The notes under the pieces: generated by a model
What the model saw: the letters and a program-made list of their open reading frames with translations, nothing else
Databases searched by the model: none
Told to the model about the DNA's origin: nothing
Shown: positions 17,298-24,752 of the stretch, one piece after another
Layout of the letters: each line of letters starts with the position of its first letter
Position numbering within the stretch: position 1 is the first letter of the stretch
Assembly (NCBI RefSeq): GCF_004792295.1
Contig: NZ_SRRY01000001.1
Location: 3,231,501-3,295,500 of the forward strand
Source of the DNA: Pseudoalteromonas sp. MEBiC 03607
Lineage (GTDB): Bacteria > Pseudomonadota > Gammaproteobacteria > Enterobacterales > Alteromonadaceae
Direction: 5' to 3'
Length of the DNA stretch: 64,000 nt
Translations under genes and position numbers: made by a program

Positions 17298-17496
17298 TAT
17301 TGAACTTAGCCAGCTGTCTATCCTTACGTTGAATGATCCTTGCCAACTTTTTTAACTTGTACTGTTGCTCACCATTTACTTTTTCCAGTTCTGTAGAGCG
17401 CAGTTTAATAGTACTTACATCATCTAAAAATTGTGCCCATTCAGCGTCAGGAATAAATATACCGTACACATCGCGGTACTTTATTTTTTCTGCCAT
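17278..17496 (-). CDS. Small coiled-coil protein of unknown function
   Basis: 72 residues; residues about 30-65 form a charged probable coiled coil (LEKVNGEQQYKLKKLARIIQ), ending in a Gly-Gly tail. It lies between the second recombinase and the 313-residue protein, overlapping the latter by 20 bases, which supports co-translation. No family recognised. Confidence 0.6.
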   Translation of the reverse strand: MAEKIKYRDVYGIFIPDAEWAQFLDDVSTIKLRSTELEKVNGEQQYKLKKLARIIQRKDRQLAKFNNGGSHV

Positions 17497-17509
17497 CTAA
17501 TTGCTCCTA

Positions 17510-18409
17510 TCATCGACCTAAATATATGACTGTGATCTGCTCTCGGCTGTGGCCAAGTTCATTAGAAACCTGTAATCGCGCTTGCCTATCAATTTGTTTT
17601 TGTTCTGGTGTGAGTTGTTTGCTTGTTGGCCCACCGGCGATTGGAGAGCGCCAACCGGTTAGTTCTAAGTAACGCTGTTGGGCATACATGTGCCTAAGCC
17701 CGTGGTTTTTATCTAGCCCTGCTTGGCTTGTTTGCCGTTCATATGCTTTGAGTTGTTGAATATAGTTTCGGTCGGGGCGGATCAGCGCGCCTCCACCGAC
17801 TTGCTTTTGCACTTGTTGAAGTAGATGTCGCTGAGATTCTGTTCTAATAGGAATGACTCTGGGACGACCGCCCTTTGTCCAGCTGGGCTTTAGTACTAAC
17901 TGTTCGCCTCGAATGGCATAATTAGGTCGAAATTTAATGGCTTCTTCTCTACGTAAGCCAAACTCTCGCTGCAGTCGAAGTGAGAGTTTAACAAGCGGGT
18001 CGCTGACTTTCTCAAGCTTATTTTGTTCTAGTTCTTTTGCTTTTGACTCGGTAGGTGTGTAGGTTCGCTTTTCCAAATCAAGTGTGATTGCTTGGTTTGC
18101 ACCATTATTAGACTTCGGCAGCATCGAGGCTTTACCGATTTTTTCCGCCCACCATCTTACATGGCTAAGTCGATTTTTAATGGTGCCAGCAGATAGCCCT
18201 TCCCCCTGCCAGCGCTCAACAAGATAGTTTACGTGTTTGGGTTTGAGTGATTGCACCGATTGCAAGCGGTACCCGCCCTGTTTAAGCTGAGCAGAGATCT
18301 GGACCAGTACTTTTTTTCGCTCAGCCTTAACTCCAAAACTGCCGTCTTGGTTTCTGAGCATAAGCCCTTGAAGCTGATATTTTAAATTACTCAATATTTG
18401 TTCACTCAC
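17510..18409 (-). CDS. Second tyrosine recombinase (Integrase_1 / phage_int N-type)
   Basis: 299 residues. Residues about 1-95 form a SAM-like core-binding domain. The catalytic domain has the complete set: Arg153 (FGLRREEA), Lys179 (SWTKGGRPR), His236 and Arg239 (NHGLRHMYA), His287 (LGHSREQ) and Tyr296 (VIYLGR). The tyrosine stands only four residues from the C terminus. It belongs to the integrase-domain proteins often found inside integrative elements away from the att end. It leads an operon with two small unknown genes. Its target site is not evident; a role in dimer resolution or cassette movement is possible. Confidence 0.85.
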   Translation of the reverse strand: MSEQILSNLKYQLQGLMLRNQDGSFGVKAERKKVLVQISAQLKQGGYRLQSVQSLKPKHVNYLVERWQGEGLSAGTIKNRLSHVRWWAEKIGKASMLPKSNNGANQAITLDLEKRTYTPTESKAKELEQNKLEKVSDPLVKLSLRLQREFGLRREEAIKFRPNYAIRGEQLVLKPSWTKGGRPRVIPIRTESQRHLLQQVQKQVGGGALIRPDRNYIQQLKAYERQTSQAGLDKNHGLRHMYAQQRYLELTGWRSPIAGGPTSKQLTPEQKQIDRQARLQVSNELGHSREQITVIYLGR

Positions 18410-19052
18410 CGTGTTTATAAGTTCGATTACACGTTACCAACCCAACTAACTATTTGAACCAATATCCAAATGGTAAGTTTTAAATGCCAACTGCACGTTG
18501 GAGCGTACAATTTCCGTATAAATACGAATAAAGGCACAACAGTTCAAAATGGCCAAATTAGCCTCGCTTTAGATGCTTCCCGCAGTGGGCGTGCATGATA
18601 AAGCGCATATAAAAATGTGCTCAGCACAGGTCAGTTAGGTCATAACACTTCTCCTATTTGAGTTCGTTAGGGATCGCTTAATTCTCTGCAAAACGCAGGT
18701 ACAAATAGCCAAACTCAAGGCATAAAAGTGCCTAAATCAGATGAACTAATTTGTTAGGTAAAAAGCCCGAAAGCTTGGTTTCTAGTTGTGAGTAGATCTC
18801 ACTGATATGATAAAGCCACAGGCTTTATTTCTTGACGCGATGACATTCGTCTCGCTTTTGCTGGAATCATTTTTAGAGTGTCATAACGCGCACATAAGTT
18901 CAACAAATAATTTCCCCTCTTTGTTCTTCTTGGTTTAGCGCGGGGTTTGCCACCGCGTCATTCCTCTTTGCTTCGCGGAATGACGCGGTTTATCAGGTAC
19001 TTTTTAAGCATATTTTTTTCTTTGTGCTGGATAAGAAATATGCAAAAATCAA
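18410..19052. other. Non-coding island segment with hairpins
   Basis: 643 bases with no convincing ORF. Visible structures are a hairpin ATAAAGCC-ACA-GGCTTTAT at about 18810-18828 and a perfect 13-bp stem ACCGCGTCATTCC/GGAATGACGCGGT with a 12-base loop at 18952-18989. The latter has no U-run on either strand, which argues against a simple terminator. The segment could hold the promoter of the leftward recombinase operon, a small RNA or a transfer/replication origin; none can be assigned. Confidence 0.5.
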
Positions 19053-19745
19053 ATGCATAGAAATGTTCAAATCGCGATAGGGAAGATGACAAACTTAAAC
19101 AAATGGGGTGAGTTATACGGCATTTATAAGAAAACACACCGTTCAAGAATTGTAAAATCTCTGTATAGACACAAACCGATAAGCAAGTCATGGCCATACT
19201 TTCTTGCATTTTTTATGTACCTTGCAGTCTCTGTGGGTGCTTTTTTCTTAGGGAGAGACTCTAATTTATCGCTATTTTTGGTCGCTTTAGCAGCTATTAT
19301 TCTCTACGTTTGGTTAGAGCTTAGAATTCAGAATGAATACAAGAATCTTTATATTACCCATAATCTAAAGTCTCATCCTTTCTTCTTGAGGACGAGATAT
19401 TTAAGATATATCCTTTTTGCTGAAGAACTTACTAAAAGAAAGACTTTTACTCCAACATCTGTAGAAAAGCTCATCGAGTGGGAGGGGGTACGTAAAGAAA
19501 AATTAGAAACTAACGGAATATTCAACGCCCCAATTTTATTAATATTGTTCACTAGCTTGGCAAGCTTAACAGTAGAGTACTTAAAGCAGGAAAAGCTTGT
19601 ATCTTCTCAACTTATCTATTTAGTCATTTTTATTGTGGCCTTAATTGTTTGGTTTTTATGGACACTATCAGACTTATTACAAAGCCATAGGAAGAAATGC
19701 CTAGAAATTTGCCGATTTTTGAAGTGGTGGAAATTAGATTGTTGA
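19053..19745 (+). CDS. Unknown four-helix membrane protein next to the retron
   Basis: 230 residues from ATG 19053; ATG 19086 (MTNLNKWGELYG) is an alternative and would remove 11 residues. Two hairpins of membrane helices lie at about 48-68, 72-90, 158-177 and 187-206. Between them is a cytoplasmic-looking region rich in basic residues (RTRYLRYILFAEELTKRK). The tail carries HRKKCLEICRFLKWWK. AT-rich. It converges with the retron gene (115 bases between stops). No family recognised; whether it is part of the defence locus is unknown. Confidence 0.65.
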   Translation: MHRNVQIAIGKMTNLNKWGELYGIYKKTHRSRIVKSLYRHKPISKSWPYFLAFFMYLAVSVGAFFLGRDSNLSLFLVALAAIILYVWLELRIQNEYKNLYITHNLKSHPFFLRTRYLRYILFAEELTKRKTFTPTSVEKLIEWEGVRKEKLETNGIFNAPILLILFTSLASLTVEYLKQEKLVSSQLIYLVIFIVALIVWFLWTLSDLLQSHRKKCLEICRFLKWWKLDC

Positions 19746-19860
19746 TTGATATTTGCTTATCAGCTCAGTGATGGTTGCCCTCTCACCAGTCATAAAAGAG
19801 TGACAATCCTAGGATACCCACAACAAAATAATCAAAAGGCACTAACCACTAAATTAACAA

Positions 19861-21690
19861 TTACAACGTTTTATAATGATTCTGAACTAATACTATCCGT
19901 TCTAACAATTTATGAAAACCTGAAAAGTCTATAACATTTTTCTTGGCTTGCACAATATGTCTTGAAAAAGCATCTTTACTGAGGTCTACATTATCATTCC
20001 TGAGCTTTACAGTATTAAAGCACTTCCCATTGTAAGGCCTTTTTCGATCGAAATCTGTGAAAAAGTACTCAATATCTGTATTATCACCAGTGTTGGATTG
20101 AGGAGTTAGAATCAAGTACAGATTATTTGAAATATGAACAAAATCCGACTTCCTTATATCACCCTTATTCAAGCTTGTAGGGTAAATCCCTATCCCTTTC
20201 ATTCCTTTTATTCTGCTTATTAGCTGATCAGGTCCTGTATCATTATCAACGAAAATAATAACCGGATTTGCAGGCTTTGGTGCTTTATATAATCGATAGC
20301 GCTCTTCGTATGAGCCAACAAAACTTTTAAAATAGTCCCCACCACCATGCAACTCTAACAAAAAACGTGTTCTTTCTGTATATTTAAAGAACTGGCAAAG
20401 TGGTTCATAAGGTTGAGACTTAGCTAACGATGGAAACGCCGTTGCTAAACGACTTAAAGCAGCTTTTAGATATATGTTATCTGTTTTCCCTTCCGTTAAA
20501 ATCATTGTTAGAGGATTCGCATAGAAAAGCTTATAAAACAGAAAATTGCTAAAGGTTTTCTCCCGATTGTTATACAGGTACCTACGTTGTTTTTGATTTC
20601 CCCCTTTAGCAAGGGCGTCTTTTTGCCGGTGATACTGTGGGTTGAGCGCTGGCTTTTGACGAAGCCTGTTATAGTGGTCTAGTTGGTCTATAAAATTTAG
20701 CTTACCTTCCAACTCATAAATATTCCCCTCTACCTCCTTGTTATTTATAAGATCATAAAACTTTCCTGTCTTAAATAATAAATTGCATTGTGCTCTAACT
20801 GTTCTCCAATATTCAGCTTTAATATTGGGCTTTTTATTTACAATCAAGCCAGTAACATCTTGCCTTGAATCTTTATAAAGAACCCTTGTCTTTTTTGAGT
20901 TTATAGAAAAACCAGAGCGCCTAACCTCAGATTTAAGCTTCTTTCCGAGAGCACATATACCATTTTCCTCACTAACAATTTCAGATGGAAATTTTCTCTT
21001 TCCAGTTGAAAAAGTTATATCATCTGCATACCGACTGTATGTACATGAATTTTTCCTCGCCAAATCAGCAAGCCTAATATCTAATGAATGAGTGATGAGA
21101 TTCGTGATTACTGGAGAACAAGGGCTTCCTTGAGGTAATTCATTATCATGGCAAGCTATCTGAGCTATTGTTGTGGCAACGTTATCATCTAATTCAAAGT
21201 TTTTGTTTTTTATAAAGAAGCCACGAACCCGCCCAAAATTGAAGCTTGAGAAAAAATCTTTTAAATCAATATTCAAAATTGCTTTTTTATTAACATGCAT
21301 CATAGCATTAGTAATAATTGAGCGATGCCTTGTAAAACCGTGAGAAAGTGAAGGCTGCTTAGTTTTCGCACTGTTACATTTGACCTTCAATATATTCGAG
21401 TGACTAGCTTTCGGTGACGCTAACTCTGAATCAGGAAAATTGGCTAAATTGATTTCATCGATACAGTCTAAAAGCAAGTTGGATAATGCAGATTGAATTG
21501 ACTTGAGGCCAGAATCAGGGGATTGTATAGTTCTTACACCGCCAGACTTTTTAGGTATATTAAAGGAAGTATAGAGCGAATTTGTTCCTCGCACATACAG
21601 AGTATATGTAAGAAAAGATGGATGCACTCCTAGCACATCGGCCAACTCAGGTTTTGTTTTTGCAGCTCTTAGCTTTGCAAGCTTACTCAT
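19861..21690 (-). CDS. Retron reverse transcriptase-TOPRIM fusion (Ec67/Eco2-like, type I-C)
   Basis: 609 residues. The retron-specific NAxxH motif is NAMMH (128-132). RT motif A is IDLKDFF (141-147) and motif B QGSPCSP (187-193). The YADD active site is at 221-224 and the retron VTG motif (QDVTGLI) at 279-281. From about residue 395 a TOPRIM-like domain begins: Glu400 in LTEGKTD, then the DxD pair in IIFVDNDTG (Asp482, Asp484). Retron RTs copy part of a partner RNA into multicopy single-stranded DNA; in Ec67-type systems the fused TOPRIM part is the effector in phage defence. ATG 21690 has AAAGGA about 8 bases upstream and lies 16 bases after the msr-msd locus. No separate effector gene is needed. 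Confidence 0.93.
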   Translation of the reverse strand: MSKLAKLRAAKTKPELADVLGVHPSFLTYTLYVRGTNSLYTSFNIPKKSGGVRTIQSPDSGLKSIQSALSNLLLDCIDEINLANFPDSELASPKASHSNILKVKCNSAKTKQPSLSHGFTRHRSIITNAMMHVNKKAILNIDLKDFFSSFNFGRVRGFFIKNKNFELDDNVATTIAQIACHDNELPQGSPCSPVITNLITHSLDIRLADLARKNSCTYSRYADDITFSTGKRKFPSEIVSEENGICALGKKLKSEVRRSGFSINSKKTRVLYKDSRQDVTGLIVNKKPNIKAEYWRTVRAQCNLLFKTGKFYDLINNKEVEGNIYELEGKLNFIDQLDHYNRLRQKPALNPQYHRQKDALAKGGNQKQRRYLYNNREKTFSNFLFYKLFYANPLTMILTEGKTDNIYLKAALSRLATAFPSLAKSQPYEPLCQFFKYTERTRFLLELHGGGDYFKSFVGSYEERYRLYKAPKPANPVIIFVDNDTGPDQLISRIKGMKGIGIYPTSLNKGDIRKSDFVHISNNLYLILTPQSNTGDNTDIEYFFTDFDRKRPYNGKCFNTVKLRNDNVDLSKDAFSRHIVQAKKNVIDFSGFHKLLERIVLVQNHYKTL

Positions 21691-21706
21691 ATAAATCCTT
21701 TAAAAG

Positions 21707-21842
21707 TAATTAGCTTACGGGCACTCTTACGCGTGTCGAGAAGTACCTTAAAGTGATGATACATTTCCTCATAGGCGGTCCGTTCGAACATTTTTTTCAC
21801 TGTTCGCGAAGCGCGAACAAAAATCTGCCCGTAAGCTAATTA
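21707..21842 (-). ncRNA. Retron msr-msd RNA (msDNA template)
   Basis: Directly upstream of the retron RT on the same strand. It is bounded by a perfect 17-bp inverted repeat: a1 TAATTAGCTTACGGGCA (minus strand of 21826-21842) and a2 TGCCCGTAAGCTAATTA (minus strand of 21707-21723). After a1 comes GATTTTT and an msr hairpin with an 8-bp stem, TGTTCGCG/CGCGAACA (21801-21819), then AGTGAAAAAA. The G right after a1 (21825) is the probable 2'-5' branch residue, by analogy with Ec67, whose RNA also reads GGCAGATTT and ends in AGTGCC before its a2, as I recall it. The msd would lie in about 21724-21785. Confidence 0.88.
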
Positions 21843-22105
21843 ACAACTTAGCGAACTATGTATGTATAGGCAAGAATTTTGAGTTTGGAACCCCAAACAA
21901 CTTCACTACTTTGCTTTATGAAAAAGCCAATGGTACTCACAAATCGTTTTCACTTTCACGTCGATTATTAAAGATTAACTCTCTGTTTCTCATAGTAAAA
22001 CAGCGGTTATCAATCTGGAGGTACTCCACGCAAGAAACTAGGGGGGGGAAATATCTAAAGCCTCAACCACGGCGAATCGTCCCACCTCCTAGACTTGTTA
22101 ACCTT
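21843..22105. other. Retron promoter region and gene-free stretch with a G8 run
   Basis: No convincing gene. On the minus strand TATACA (about 21865) and TTGCCT just upstream give possible promoter elements for the retron transcript, none of them strong. A run of eight G lies at 22041-22048, and GGAGG (about 22017) and CCTCC (about 22085) could pair around it. A small open frame on the plus strand here has no ribosome site and is disregarded. Confidence 0.4.
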
Positions 22106-22345
22106 TTAGTGTGTACTACTGTTACTCAAGGGTTTTTCATCAGACATGCTCAAAATAACTTGCATCATATAGTCTTGAATCGCTTCACTTTCATCATCTG
22201 ATACACCTTTCAACACAGCTCGTTTTGAAACGCACTCGACACCAAATCGCTCAAAGTCAGTTTGACCAACACAGAAAAATACATTTTCACCATTCAGATC
22301 ATGCTGAAACGTTACTGGCTCAACTCCAAGCTCAATCTTTTCCAT
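22106..22345 (-). CDS. Small acidic hypothetical protein upstream of the retron
   Basis: 79 residues, acidic (MEKIELGVEPVTFQHDLNG), ending SDEKPLSNSSTH. AAAGG stands about 11 bases before the ATG, a weak ribosome site. It is oriented toward the retron, with about 260 bases between. No family recognised; amino-acid composition looks protein-like rather than random. Confidence 0.5.
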   Translation of the reverse strand: MEKIELGVEPVTFQHDLNGENVFFCVGQTDFERFGVECVSKRAVLKGVSDDESEAIQDYMMQVILSMSDEKPLSNSSTH

Positions 22346-22714
22346 TACAACGGCTACCTTTAAAAAACTTAAAAATGATTTTGGCCAAACTACGTTTTGG
22401 TAAAAATCTATCTATTTATATTTAAACACTATATTTAAAGGCATCACCAGCTAAAAGTGATAGATCACTAAGTTTGTAGCTTTTAGCACTGATTTAAATT
22501 GAACGAAAAACACCTATCACTAATTTATATACACTGTACTCTCAAGGCGTGCAAAGAGCGCATTTAGGCCTTTAAGTTGCTTAAATTCGGAAAACTCTGA
22601 CCTTCACTCATCTGAGGAAGCCAACGGAAGAGCTGTGTGCTTTATTTTTTGAATTTCAGGCACGACAAAGCCCAGCATCGAGGCAGTTCTGATTTATCTT
22701 GGCGAAAGCTGTAA
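22346..22714. other. Gene-free island stretch with an operator-like inverted repeat
   Basis: 369 bases without a supported gene. It contains AGTGAT-AG-ATCACT at about 22456-22469, nested inside a longer inverted repeat GCTAAAAG...CTTTTAGC (about 22451-22487). This could be a regulator's operator or a stable hairpin. Nothing else recognised. Confidence 0.4.
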
Positions 22715-23512
22715 TTAAGCTATGGGAATATCGCGGTATCGCTCGATTGGAGCTGCTTCGCGCTCTTTTTTGGGAATTATCGTTCGGCGCACTTTGGCTT
22801 TACTTGCCTTCACTTCACCAAATATAAACTTTGCTACACGACTTACTTGCTCTTTTATCACAGACAACAAACCAAGTGGCCGCATCGTTTCAATTAAAGA
22901 CTTTACTGTCATGTATGCCCATCCCAACTTTTTAGAAAGCTGGGAAATGCTTTGTTGGTAGGTATCTCGTTTATTGCGTGTAGATAGTTTGCTAGCTTTG
23001 ATTTTACTGCTGATCAACGCATGTAGCATCAGCATTTTGTGCTGATGTCGTGAATCATACCGGCTTTTAGAGTCGAATAAATGCAACTGAAGACCATAGA
23101 GGGGAAGTGTATTAGCTGCTTGTTGGCCATGAATGATTTGCGTGTAGCTTTGAAGTAGTCGGTAGCCTAGCGGGTGTTTTAAATTAAGCCTCAATTTACG
23201 GCTATAGCCTTTTGTACACTCTTCGAACAATAATGGTTGTTTTTCATCACTTTTAGCACTGAGAAGCTGACTCAGCGCATTTTTTACCGCGTTGATTGAA
23301 TAGCAAAGGTGTTTTGCGATAGATGAAACGCTGGAGTTAAATTTTCCGTGTTTAGCATGGTGATACGCAATATGGCCTAAAACTAATGCCTGGGTATCAG
23401 ATTTAGTTTCATGCAGCACTTCTAATGAGAAGAAGACTTGCTTCTTTCTACCTTGGTTGCCCAAGTTTTGCTTTGCATTTGGTGCAAATTTATTTTTTTG
23501 GTTGTAACTCAA
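22715..23512 (-). CDS. Two-winged-helix DNA-binding protein (possible replication initiator)
   Basis: 265 residues, basic. Two helix-turn-helix segments are visible: SSIAKHLCYSINAVKNALSQ (about 62-81) and SQLSKKLGWAYMTVKSLIET (about 192-211), each followed by a wing-like strand. A tandem pair of winged helices is the plan of many plasmid Rep initiators and of some phage replication proteins. The Lys/Arg-rich tail (KASKAKVRRTIIPKKERE) fits nucleic-acid binding. It is the last gene before the right att site. Function is inferred from fold impression only; it could be a regulator. Confidence 0.6.
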   Translation of the reverse strand: MSYNQKNKFAPNAKQNLGNQGRKKQVFFSLEVLHETKSDTQALVLGHIAYHHAKHGKFNSSVSSIAKHLCYSINAVKNALSQLLSAKSDEKQPLLFEECTKGYSRKLRLNLKHPLGYRLLQSYTQIIHGQQAANTLPLYGLQLHLFDSKSRYDSRHQHKMLMLHALISSKIKASKLSTRNKRDTYQQSISQLSKKLGWAYMTVKSLIETMRPLGLLSVIKEQVSRVAKFIFGEVKASKAKVRRTIIPKKEREAAPIERYRDIPIA

Positions 23513-23617
23513 CTCATTTTCGACAGGAACGTCGTCAGCAAATTTTTAACTACCTACTAGACACAGGATTACCCTACAGCTAAGATAGCCATATAAACAC
23601 TTTCGAATGTTTATGAA

Positions 23618-23676
23618 AGCCGCGTTGGAAACTTAAGTCGCCAAACTTAATCTGAGTTTCTTTATCGCGGTTTTTT
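23618..23676. other. Long hairpin near the right end of the island
   Basis: Outer stem CCGCG/CGCGG with an inner stem GAAACT/AGTTTC, followed on the plus strand by TTTTTT. It resembles a terminator for plus-strand transcription, but no plus-strand gene precedes it. It could insulate the island from the tRNA array or be part of the recombination site. Confidence 0.4.
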
Positions 23677-23793
23677 GCTTTCTGGCGTTCGCAAAATCGC
23701 CTCCGTCAATTACGACGAATACAGATATTTTTGTAGGGAAAGTATGTTTTAGTAGGAAACGATATTTTAGATTTCAGCGGGACGCTAGTAAAA

Positions 23794-23839
23794 ATGGTGC
23801 CCAGAGGCGGAATCGAACCACCGACACGAGGATTTTCAA
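23794..23839 (-). repeat. attR-like site inside the intact tRNA-Phe
   Basis: 46 bases identical to 11631-11676, forming the 3' part (anticodon loop to CCA) of the intact tRNA-Phe. The island supplies this 3' end, so the gene stays functional after integration. Confidence 0.93.
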
Positions 23840-23870
23840 TCCTCTGCTCTACCGACTGAGCTATCTGGGC
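23795..23870 (-). tRNA. tRNA-Phe (GAA), last of the array; island attachment gene
   Basis: 76 nt with encoded CCA. Acceptor GCCCAGA/TCTGGGC pairs perfectly; anticodon stem-loop AGGATTGAAAATCCT gives GAA; the T arm is GGTTCGATTCC. The sequence equals the other three Phe genes. Its natural terminator is now at 11595-11624, beyond the island. Confidence 0.97.
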
Positions 23871-23896
23871 ATTTTAAACTTTCGTTTAAAAATAAA

Positions 23897-23972
<76 letters not shown>

Positions 23973-24023
23973 ACACTAAACCTGTGTGCATTTAGCACTT
24001 AATCACATTGTGATTATAAATAA

Positions 24024-24099
24024 TGGTGCCCAGAGGCGGAATCGAACCACCGACACGAGGATTTTCAATCCTCTGCTCTACCGACTGAGCTATCTGGGC
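24024..24099 (-). tRNA. tRNA-Phe (GAA)
   Basis: 76 nt, same sequence as the gene at 23795; anticodon GAA and CCA end encoded. Third from the 3' end of the array. Confidence 0.97.
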
Positions 24100-24134
24100 A
24101 TAACAAAAAGCTATAAGCTTGATGTTTAAATAAA

Positions 24135-24210
<76 letters not shown>

Positions 24211-24267
24211 ACACTAAAATCGTGTGCGCTGTGCACTATAATCACTTTAAAAGAGATTATCAAATAA

Positions 24268-24343
24268 TGGTGCCCAGAGGCGGAATCGAACCACCGACAC
24301 GAGGATTTTCAATCCTCTGCTCTACCGACTGAGCTATCTGGGC
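24268..24343 (-). tRNA. tRNA-Phe (GAA)
   Basis: 76 nt, same sequence as the other Phe genes. The spacer between this gene and the next Thr gene is identical to that at 23871-23896, pointing to duplication of a Phe-Thr pair. Confidence 0.97.
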
Positions 24344-24369
24344 ATTTTAAACTTTCGTTTAAAAATAAA

Positions 24370-24445
<76 letters not shown>

Positions 24446-24509
24446 ACACTAAATCTGTGTGCTATGCACGATACTGATGCTTAGTCTTAAGCACCAATAT
24501 ATTAAATAA

Positions 24510-24585
24510 TGGTGCCCAGAGGCGGAATCGAACCACCGACACGAGGATTTTCAATCCTCTGCTCTACCGACTGAGCTATCTGGGC
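24510..24585 (-). tRNA. tRNA-Phe (GAA)
   Basis: 76 nt, first intact gene from the promoter side. Beyond its 5' end come two decayed tRNA-Phe copies and then the promoter. Confidence 0.97.
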
Positions 24586-24611
24586 AATATTCAGTTTTAT
24601 GCAGAATATCC

Positions 24612-24663
24612 ACAAGGATTTTCAATGCATTCCCTAACAGCTCTACAACGGAGCTATCTGGGC
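24612..24663 (-). pseudogene. Decayed tRNA-Phe copy 1
   Basis: Minus strand begins GCCCAGATAGCTC like the Phe genes. The D arm is altered (CGTTGTAGAGC), an unrelated stretch follows, and then ATTGAAAATCC, the anticodon-loop core, appears. No T arm, 3' acceptor strand or CCA can be found. It lies in the leader of the tRNA transcript. Confidence 0.75.
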
Positions 24664-24692
24664 AAACTTCGGTTTTAAGCTGAAAATCTTAT

Positions 24693-24743
24693 AGGATTTT
24701 CAATACAACTTCCACAGTGCTCTACCGACTGAGCTATCTGGGC
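24693..24743 (-). pseudogene. Decayed tRNA-Phe copy 2, at the transcript start
   Basis: The first 26 bases match tRNA-Phe perfectly through the D arm (GCCCAGATAGCTCAGTCGG, then TAGAGCA). Unrelated bases and then ATTGAAAATCC follow. The 3' half is missing. Its 5' end lies about ten bases after the -10 element, almost at the expected start of transcription. Confidence 0.75.
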
Positions 24744-24752
24744 GTGCGGCGT

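Larger units (their letters stand above)
11631..23839. mobile_element. Genomic island integrated at a tRNA-Phe gene
   Basis: About 12.2 kb between two perfect 46-bp copies of the tRNA-Phe 3' end. A tyrosine integrase lies next to the left copy and an intact tRNA-Phe is regenerated at the right, the usual arrangement for tRNA-targeting islands. Contents are not chromosomal housekeeping genes: integrase plus DUF4224 protein, TraG-N, a second recombinase, several unknown proteins, an Ec67-like retron and a two-winged-helix protein. No relaxase, coupling protein or VirB4-like ATPase is seen, so it is not self-transmissible by visible genes and may be a degraded or mobilizable element. Confidence 0.9.

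Noticed and set aside
18958..19209. Minus-strand frame of 83 codons through the 13-bp hairpin.
   Set aside because: It overlaps the start of the plus-strand membrane protein gene, has no ribosome site and covers hairpin DNA.
21911..22201. 96-codon plus-strand frame upstream of the retron.
   Set aside because: No ribosome site, odd composition, runs through the G8 tract and overlaps the better-supported minus-strand gene at 22106-22345.
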